Position numbers and translations under genes: made by a program. The notes under the pieces were generated by a model. The model made no database searches. It saw only the letters and a list, made by a program, of their open reading frames with translations, and was not told the DNA's origin. Below are positions 57,124 through 64,000 of a stretch of 64,000 nt of DNA, one piece after another; the first letter of the stretch is position 1; each line of letters starts with the position of its first letter. Origin of the DNA: Homarus americanus (lineage: Eukaryota > Arthropoda > Malacostraca > Decapoda > Nephropidae); NCBI RefSeq assembly GCF_018991925.1, contig NW_024724368.1:6255643-6319642 (forward strand), written 5' to 3'.

Positions 57124-57196
57124 CTCCTCACATGGGATCGAACCCTTGGCACGTAGGTTGGCTGTCGAGAGCATTTACAACTAAGCCATGAGATGG
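57124..57196 (-). mobile_element. tRNA-like sequence, possible SINE head
   Basis: On the minus strand TGGCTTAGTTG (57178-57188) fits the pol III A box and GGTTCGATCCC (57134-57144) fits the B box, with about 33 bases between. The ends CATCTCATGG and CCATGTGAGG do not pair well as an acceptor stem, so a working tRNA gene is unlikely. The anticodon arm is unclear. Best read as a tRNA-derived SINE head or tRNA pseudogene. Confidence 0.55.
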
Positions 57197-57254
57197 AGAT
57201 GGTGTAATTATGTTACCTGTTTTTCTATATGTGCTTTGTAATTAAAGTTAGTTT

Positions 57255-57343
57255 CTTTCTTTCTTTCTTTCTTCTTTTTCTTATTTTTGTGTCTGTCTCT
57301 CATTTTGTCTCTCTCTTTCTGTGTGTGGGTGTGTATGTGTGTA

Positions 57344-57375
<32 letters not shown>

Positions 57376-57535
57376 TGTGTGTATGTGAGTATGTGTGTGT
57401 GTGTGTGTGTGTTTGTGTGTGTTTGTCTGCCTCTTTCTCTTTCTTTAATCTCTCTCTTCCTCTTATTTTCGTCTCCCTCTCCATTTCTCTCATTTTCTCT
57501 GTTTAGTTACCTGTCTCTCTCTCTCTCTCTCCCTT
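57255..57535. repeat. (CTTT)n, (TG)n and (CT)n cluster
   Basis: TTTCTTTCTTTC at 57250-57275, TG-rich DNA with TATG interruptions at 57318-57425, and CT runs to 57530. Confidence 0.92.
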
Positions 57536-57699
57536 TTTTTTATTTAAACAGTTGATTATATTGGGATCACTGACAAGGTTTTCTCTCTCTCACGAAGACG
57601 AAAAGAAAGATAGAGAGGAAGTCGCTTTCCTCAGTCAATGTCACGTTCAGCTGTGTCGATAAAACCTTATTTTTTTCCCAGTTTAGTGAACGGCTGAGT

Positions 57700-57724
57700 C
57701 TCTCTCTCTCTCTCTCTCTCTCTC

Positions 57725-57771
<47 letters not shown>

Positions 57772-57856
57772 CGAAAGAAGAGAAAACGTGTGAAGACAGA
57801 ATTCCTTTTTTCCAATTAGTCAATGACTCTCTCTCTCACTCTATTCCTTGCCCCCG

Positions 57857-57887
<31 letters not shown>

Positions 57888-58205
57888 GCCTCCTTTCACA
57901 CACCTTCCCTCTCTCTTTTATCTGCCCTCTCTTCCTCCCTCTCCCCTCCACCTCCTTCCTCTCTCCCTCTCCTTTCCTCCCACCATCTTTCCCTCTCCTT
58001 TATCACCCTCTACCCTTCCCTCTCCCCCTACCCCCTCCCTCTCCCTCCTACCCCCCCCTCTCCCCCCTACCCCCTCTCCCCTACCCCCCCTACCCCCCCT
58101 CTCCCCCTACCCCCCCTCTCCCCTACCCCCCTCTCCCCCTACCCCCCCTCTCCCCTACCCCTCTCCCCTACCCCCTCTCCCCCCTCTCCTTTCTCCACCC
58201 TCCCT
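57700..58205. repeat. (CT)n runs and C-rich polypyrimidine tract
   Basis: Two CT runs (57700-57768, 57860-57888), then about 300 bases of nearly pure pyrimidine. CCCCTACCCCCCCTCTCCCC-like units lie at 58040-58195. Confidence 0.93.
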
Positions 58206-58784
58206 CTCACACCACACACCAAAAGGCAAGATTGAATCCCAAGACGTCACAACAGGAGTCCCATCTTACACCATCAAAGTGATCCTTCCTTTGTGGTGTT
58301 TAGTGACGGACACACTAACACCATTAAGCTAGTTTTGTCCATAGCGTTGAAGGAAGGAAGGGAGAGAGAGAGAGAGAGTCTGGCAGATTGTGTGACCTCA
58401 TAAGGCTAAGGCTCTAAAGATCTCTTTCTATTTCTCTTTTTCCTCTCTCTCTATCTCTCATTATCTCTGTTTTCCTTTATTCTCTTTCTCTGTTTTTAAC
58501 CCCCATTCTCTCATTATTTATCTCTCCCTCTCTCTTTCTCTAAATTCTAAATCCTCCTCCTCCTCCTCTCTCACTCTCTCTCTAAATCCTCCTCCGTTCT
58601 CTCCCTCTCTCTAAATGAGCCTCCTCTCTCTCTCTCTCTCTAAATCCTCCTCCTCTCACTTAATCCTTCCCATTCCCTCACACTAAATCTCTCTCTCATT
58701 CCCTTACACACATTTTCCCATTCCTGAAAAAATAAACAAACGGACAAGAATTCTTCTGTTTGGTGCCCCAACCCCTTCTCTGAG
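58206..58784. other. Pyrimidine-biased non-coding stretch
   Basis: CTCTCTAAATCCTCCTCC words recur between 58545 and 58660. No gene recognised. Confidence 0.5.
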
Positions 58785-59290
58785 TAGCCAATAGAGGGCT
58801 ACACCTGGGGACTAGTAGGAGGGTTAAAGGGACTAAAACTGGGAACTAGTTGGAGGGTTAAAACTGGGGACTAATGGGGAGAGGCTAAAACTGGGGACTA
58901 GTTGAGGGGCTAAAACTGGGAACTAGTTGGGGGCTAAAACTGGGGACTAGTTGGGGGCTAAAACTGGGGACTAGTTGAGGGGTTAAAACTGGGGACTAGT
59001 TGGTGAATCTGACCTATATACAGTATAGTGTCAATGATTATGATGCATCTCTGTGTATGAACCTCTGTCCTGCATGGCAGTGAGAAGTTATACCACCCTC
59101 AGTGTCAAGACCTGACTGAATTACTCAGAATAGGCAAACTGTACTACAAGCTTTGTCAATAAATTTGTTAAACTAAACTTAAAAGTTGGGGGGCTAAAAC
59201 TGGAGACTAGTTGGGGGCTAAAAATGGGGACTAGACCTGGTGGCTAAGACTAGGTACTAATAAAAGGTTACAACTAGGAGACTATTTAAT
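58785..59290. repeat. Minisatellite (about 23 bp) split by an insertion
   Basis: Units of GGGGACTAGTTGGGGGCTAA plus AACT run from about 58807 to 59001 and resume at about 59185-59290 after the inserted element. Unit length varies with AGGG/GGAG indels. Confidence 0.9.
59002..59184 (+). mobile_element. Retroposon-like insertion within the minisatellite
   Basis: About 183 bases unrelated to the array, from GTGAATCTGACCTATATACA to CAAGCTTTGTCAATAAATTT and GTTAAACTAAACTTAAAA. The 3' part, with AATAAA and an A-rich end, resembles tails of short retroposons. No internal promoter boxes are evident, so it may be a truncated non-LTR tail. Confidence 0.55.
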
Positions 59291-59352
59291 GGTTTGGGCT
59301 ACTTAGTTTATGGGGCTAATTAAGGAGGCAAAGGGGCTGGATACTACTGGGG

Positions 59353-59385
59353 AGAGAGAGAGAGAGAGAGAGAAGAAAAAAAAAA

Positions 59386-59428
<43 letters not shown>

Positions 59429-59452
59429 TGTGGGCAATCTCTCTCTCTCTCT
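59353..59452. repeat. (GA)n-A(n)-(GA)n followed by (CT)n
   Basis: A GA run, a poly-A stretch of about 19 bases, a second GA run, then after 14 bases a CT run. The GA and CT parts can pair as a hairpin. Confidence 0.95.
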
Positions 59453-59594
59453 CTTTTTTTCTAACTGTGTCTTTGTCTGTTTTTCACGCTCCGTCTGCTC
59501 CTCTTTCTCCCTCCCTCTTTCTATCTCAACGTCTCTCATTTCGTCGCTCTCTCTTCTCCCTTCTCGATCTGTCTCTCGCACTTTCGTTCTGTCA

Positions 59595-59700
59595 CACACA
59601 CACACACACTCTCTCTCTCTCTCTCTCTCCTCTGTCCATTGATTTTCTCTCATGTACTTACTCTCCCAGTGACCTGACCTGACCTGACCTGACCTCAACA
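59595..59700. repeat. (CA)n, (CT)n and GACCT pentamers
   Basis: A CA run (59593-59608), a CT run (59609-59629) and TGACC pentamers at 59670-59695. Confidence 0.9.
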
Positions 59701-59783
59701 AGCCCTGGTGTCCCCGGTCATCATGGGATCAAAGGAGACAAACTATGAGGTTACGATCACACTGTTGTCCCGGAATGTAGTGA

Positions 59784-60400
59784 TGGAGAGGGAAGGAAGG
59801 AGGGAGGGAAGGAAAGACGGGAAGGAGGGAGGGAAGGAAAGAAGGAAGGAAAGAAGGAAGGAGGAGGGGAGGAAGAAGGAAGGAGGAGGGGGGGAGGAAA
59901 GAAGGAAGGAGGAGGGAGGAAAGAAGGAAGGAGGGAGGAGGAAAGAAGGAAGGAAAGAAGGAAGGAGGAGGGAGGAAAGAAGGAAGGAGGAGGGGAGGAA
60001 AGAAGGAAGGAGGGAGGAAGGAAAGAAGGAAGAAGGGAGGGGAGGAAAGAGGGAAGGAGGAAGGAAAGAAGGAAGGAAAGAAGGAAGGAGGGGAGGAGGA
60101 AAGAAGGAAGGAGGAGGGGAGGAAAGAAGGAAGGAGGAGGGAGGAAAAAAAGAAGGGAGGAGGGAAGGAAAGAAGGAAGGAGGGAGGGAGGAAAGAGGGA
60201 AGGCAGGAAACAGGAAGGGAAGAAAGAGGGAAAAGAGGGAGGGAAGAGCAGTGGCAAAGAGAGGAGTAAGGAGAAAATCGGAGTGAGGGAGAGAAGGAGG
60301 GAAGGAGAGAAAAGGGGAAGAAAAGAAGGATGGGGAGGTGAAAGAGAGAGGAAAAGAAAATGGAAGAGACGAGGTAGAGGAGGAGACAGGAAGGAATGTG
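59784..60400. repeat. Long polypurine (GGAAGGAAAGAA) tract
   Basis: About 450 bases (59784-60235) are almost exclusively A and G, built from GGAAGGAGGGAGGAAAGAAG words. A less pure continuation reaches 60400. The 190-225-codon frames on both strands (Lys/Glu/Gly on plus, Ser/Pro/Phe on minus) are artefacts. Confidence 0.95.
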
Positions 60401-61205
60401 TGGCATTTACCTCACACACACACAATATACCTGCAGGTCTGAAAGATAAATAAACTAATTACCTAAGGAAGGAGTTTGGAGGGGTGGGGGTGGGGGGGGG
60501 TACAGGTTAATTATCTGAGTTATATATACTGTATACCAAGTTTATTGTCCAAGAAGTAGTACTTATATCCGTTCTCAGAGGTGTTGTATATTAATTCTTG
60601 AGGAGGGGAGGGAGGGAGGGGGGAGGGAGGAGGGAGGGGAGGGGGGTAGCAGTAAAGTCAGGTTTCAGTGCGTATTCATCTTTATTAAAAGTTAATTGGC
60701 TTACAGTACTGTGTGTGGGTGGGTGGTGGTGGGTGTGGGTGGTGGGTGGGTGGTTGGGTGGGGTGGGTGGGTGGGGTAGGTAGGTAGGTAGGTCGGTAAA
60801 AGGAGGGAAGGATGATTGGATAGGAATGGGAAGCAGGAAAATATGATAAATGGATAAGAACGGGAGAGAAAAAATGAAAGAGAAGGAACAAAAGGTTGAA
60901 TAAATGAATAACAAGATAAGAGATGGACCAGAGATGATGATGATGAAGATGAAGACGATGGAAGGGCGAATAAAGAAGACGAATAAGAAGATAAAGAGAA
61001 TGAAAATGAAGACCAAGAGAAGAGAAAGAAAAGGTGTGAGGCATAAAACTAGATGGAAGATGAGAAGTAGGAAGCTTGATAAATGAGGGTGAAGAGGATA
61101 AAGATAATGCGAGTTAGTTGGGGTGGAAAGAATAAGAGAGAGAGAGACAGAGAAAAAAAAAAAAAAAAAAGAGAGGAAAGGTTCTAACACGCCTCAAACA
61201 CCTTC
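60400..61205. repeat. G-rich and GGGT/GATGAA-rich simple sequence
   Basis: A G-run at 60490-60500, GGGAGGGAGG at 60603-60648, GGTGGGTGG and GGTA runs at 60712-60795, and purine-rich GAAGATGAAG words to 61160. No gene recognised. Confidence 0.85.
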
Positions 61206-61209
61206 TCTC

Positions 61210-61212
<3 letters not shown>

Positions 61213-61290
<78 letters not shown>
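61213..61290. repeat. (CA)n microsatellite
   Basis: About 78 bases of uninterrupted CA. Confidence 0.98.
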
Positions 61291-61291
<1 letters not shown>

Positions 61292-61548
61292 CCTTTGCTG
61301 GACTGAGTGGCCATATCCCGTTACGGTCAAGTCACCGAGCAATTTCCAGAGGCCATTACCAAGCCAGTTCGTGTGTCTGTCGCGCCTTTGAGTGATCACG
61401 ATTCAAGTGTGTTCTCGTGTACCTAACTGATGTAGACAGTCATTGGTGAAGCTTTTGAGAAGGTATATGACTGTCTGTCTCTGTCTGTCTGTCTGTGTGC
61501 CAATCATTCTTGTTCCATCTATCTATTTATCTATTCTTTTCTTTATGA

Positions 61549-61579
<31 letters not shown>

Positions 61580-61935
61580 AGACCTGGTGCCCGAGGTCGA
61601 CTTTCCTACGGTACACAAAAGCCATTTACGTCTCAGTTCATATCTCTCTCAGACTCACTAAACTATTTTTCTTTCGAGAGATAGAGAGAATGATAAAATG
61701 AAAGGAGGAAAAGAGAGAGAGAGAGAGAGAGATAGTAATTATCCCTAATGACCACAAAATAATATAAAATAAATGTACTCAAGTGTACTCAGAAGTACTC
61801 ACGTTTTGTCATGTGTAGTATACGTCAGGGTTGAGTACAAGTATGATGTACACGACGTATACCTGTCCAGGAGGTCCATCACAGGTAGAGTGGGCGATAG
61901 GTAACTGATAATTAGATGAGTTACCAGGTAAAGTA
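61291..61935. other. Non-coding stretch
   Basis: CT and GA runs (61555-61579, 61710-61731) and a GTACTCA triplet repeat (61776-61802). No exon confirmed. Confidence 0.45.
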
Positions 61936-61997
61936 GATTGACACACACACACACACACACACACTACATCCTTGACCACCGAAGGGTCAAGACGTAC

Positions 61998-62027
61998 CTG
62001 GCGCTCCTCTCGGAGCAGCCAGGTCAA
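61998..62027 (-). CDS. Possible 30-bp microexon (speculative, gene 2?)
   Basis: On the minus strand CTTAACAG precedes ten codons, LTWLLREERQ, which end at CAG|GTACGT in phase 0. The phase would fit gene 2 exon A, and the Leu/Arg character resembles the start of that exon. The pyrimidine tract before the acceptor is poor and 16 kb plus a gap lie between, so this is only a candidate. Confidence 0.15.
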
Positions 62028-62321
62028 CTGTTAAGTTGGCCCATAGCAACCCCTCCCCTGAACCCTCCTCCCCACCGGAATATCAACAAGTTCTCGCCAG
62101 AAGTTACAATTTCATTTAGAAAGGAACGGAACCAGTGTTAAACAGAGGTGAACAGTGGTGAACAGAGCTTAAGTCAGTGAGAACAACTCAACACTAACAG
62201 TCTACCCAAGTTAACCTTCACACAGTGAGGTCCCAGGTACTCCAGTGATAACGGCCCTCATGAGACCCAACAACAACCACCGATGTGTTAATCCGTCTAC
62301 GATGAAGGCCTGGGACCAAAC

Positions 62322-62880
62322 CTCACTCATATAACACCATCTGTGAGGGAATTACTACACCACGTCAAGTCCCTCATAACACCATGAGGGAATACTACAC
62401 CACGTGAGGTCCCTCATAACACCATCTGTGAGGGAATTACTACACCACGTGAGGTCCCTCATAACACCATCTGTGAGGGAATTACTACACCACGGAGCCT
62501 CATAACACCATCTGTGAGGAATTACTACACCACGTGAGGTCCCTCATAACACCATCTTTGAGGAATTACTACACCACGTGAGGTCCCTCATAACACCATC
62601 TGTGAGGGAATTACTACACCACGTGAGGCCCCTCATAACACCATCTGTGAGGGAATTACTACACCACGTGAGGTCCCTCATAACAACATCTGAGGGAACT
62701 ACTACACCACGTGAGGTCCTCATAACACCATCTGTGAGGGAATTACTACACCACGTGAGGCCCCCATAACACCATCTGTGAGGGAATTACTACACCACGT
62801 GAGGTCCTCATAACATCTGAGGGAACTACTACATCACGTGAGGTCCTCCTAACACCATCTGGGAGGGAGTTACTAAACTA
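62322..62880. repeat. 45-bp minisatellite
   Basis: About twelve units of ATAACACCATCTGTGAGGGA, ATTACTACACCACGTGAGGT and CCCTC. Several units have deletions (for example near 62495, 62700 and 62815). Each full unit carries one CACGTG. Confidence 0.96.
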
Positions 62881-62882
62881 CG

Positions 62883-63059
62883 AGTTTGCTGTTCAACACC
62901 TACAATCCTACATTAATCTGTATGTTCACTGTATGCCTTTACCTTTCTCTAATGAAGGCTTTTGTTAAACCACCACTGTATGTAATAAGTCATTTATGTC
63001 CAATGTATTTTCAGCCTTCGGGCTGCAGAACTTTTCAATAAACCGTTAATTATTATTAT

Positions 63060-63065
<6 letters not shown>
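62883..63065 (+). mobile_element. Non-LTR retroposon 3' tail with hairpin
   Basis: AT-rich DNA ends in CAGCC-TTCG-GGCTG (63012-63025), a perfect five-base-pair stem with a UUCG tetraloop in RNA. AATAAACCGTTAATTATTAT and TTA triplets follow. A stable hairpin shortly before a simple triplet tail is typical of RTE/CR1-type 3' ends in invertebrates. No coding part is left. Confidence 0.6.

Positions 63066-63106
<41 letters not shown>
63066..63106. repeat. (CA)n microsatellite
   Basis: About 40 bases of CA directly after the retroposon tail. Confidence 0.97.
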
Positions 63107-63107
<1 letters not shown>

Positions 63108-63404
63108 CCAAACAGAAAATATAAATAAACTTAGGTCCGTTTTTCTTTTCACCATCTTAACATCACAGGCACATCACATGCACACCTCAAGCACACCTCA
63201 AGCACACTCAAGCACATCACACAACCTCATTAACGCCGTACTGAGCTGGAGTGTGTTAGAGAGACATTATAATTTTTGTTTATCTCTATGACAAGAGACA
63301 GAGAGAGACACGAGACCTTTATGTGAGTTAATGAATTTTGGTTGAAATATTACATAAAAATATTATTAAACTCGGTCAGAATTTATATGGACTTTGTTGG
63401 TTTA

Positions 63405-63405
<1 letters not shown>
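63107..63405. other. Non-coding stretch
   Basis: Contains a short CAAGCACACCT repeat (63180-63215) only. Confidence 0.45.

Positions 63406-63406
<1 letters not shown>

Positions 63407-63476
<70 letters not shown>
63407..63476. repeat. (TG)n microsatellite
   Basis: About 70 bases of uninterrupted TG. Confidence 0.98.
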
Positions 63477-63479
<3 letters not shown>

Positions 63480-64000
63480 AATAACCTCAGAAGGGTGGGG
63501 AAGAGGAAGAATTACACACAGACTCTACCTTAACTACATAGGTTCACTTAACAGTTATAAGGTGGATAAAGTTAAGAGACTCTAACTTGACTTAGAGGGT
63601 AAATGCCTCCAGATTTACCTTTAACCAGATAAATTCACACAGAACTAGTTAGAAGTTAATGTCACTCGATAATACCATAAGCTTTAACCATACACGTTCA
63701 TTCAGTACTAGTTAGGGGTGTTAATACCAAGAGAACTTTAACCAGATACGTTCACTTAGTTAATACCATGAGAACTTTAACCAGACACCTTGAAATAAGA
63801 TAAATAAAATGAATAAAAAATGAATGGTAATATTCGTAGACATAGCTAAGGCAACGTCTCTACAATATAACACGGACTTAGGTCACAGTCTACAGAATAC
63901 AGCACTACGGCTCGTTATTCATCAGCTATTTCCGGTTTTTCTACAGCTCCGAGCGTCTGGAAGTCGACTACCCCGTAACTCGTAAACAAAGGACAAATAA
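63477..64000. other. Non-coding stretch at the window end
   Basis: A TTAACCAGATAMRTTCACTTAG-like segment recurs about four times (63620, 63686, 63737, 63780), a diverged tandem repeat of roughly 50 bp. No gene recognised. Confidence 0.45.

Noticed and set aside
59708..60425. 190-225-codon Lys/Glu/Gly and Ser/Phe/Pro frames
   Set aside because: Products of the polypurine tract.

Overview
The window looks like nuclear DNA from an arthropod, most likely a decapod crustacean (crab, crayfish, lobster or shrimp). The reasons are: long introns with GT..AG signals; very dense dinucleotide and tetranucleotide runs; scattered TTAGG/CCTAA pentamers (the arthropod telomere unit); non-LTR retrotransposon tails that start with an ACATAAGAACATAAG-type end; and a recognisable fringe exon. 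Nothing resembles bacterial gene organisation, and almost all long open frames are microsatellites or minisatellites read through. The species cannot be fixed from the sequence alone.

Two protein-coding genes are supported, both on the minus strand. (1) At 16279-16758 lies the first coding exon of fringe, the Golgi beta-1,3-N-acetylglucosaminyltransferase that modifies Notch. It carries the signal anchor, the stem and the start of the catalytic domain, and ends at a good splice donor. No further fringe exon was found in the 16.2 kb towards base 1, so its next intron probably runs out of the window. (2) Between 45979 and 35271 five exons with mutually compatible phases encode the C-terminal 434 residues of a Ser/Lys-rich basic protein that I do not recognise. 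Its 5' part lies beyond 46 kb, past an assembly gap.

Layout: 1-16278 is repeat-rich, and its 3' part is fringe intron. It holds several copies of a short palindromic element and two minisatellites. 16279-17030 is fringe exon 1 and its upstream region. 17-35 kb is intergenic, with minisatellites, two larger palindromic elements, two inverted retrotransposon tails and a retroelement polyprotein fragment. 35-46 kb is gene 2, with a decayed MULE-type transposon in one intron. 46.4-46.5 kb is a run of 100 N. 46.5-64 kb is almost purely repetitive: a 26-bp array, polypyrimidine and polypurine tracts, a 31-bp array of about 38 units, (TG)n runs, a third retrotransposon tail, a CCTAA block, a tRNA-like sequence, and a 45-bp array.

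The most interesting unexplained structure is a family of about a dozen dispersed palindromic elements. Each arm carries the same CACCTGAWGATTA motif twice, and the loop often contains TTAGG-type repeats. The other open questions are the identity of gene 2 and the decayed MULE, whose end sequence has expanded into a 23-bp tandem array.
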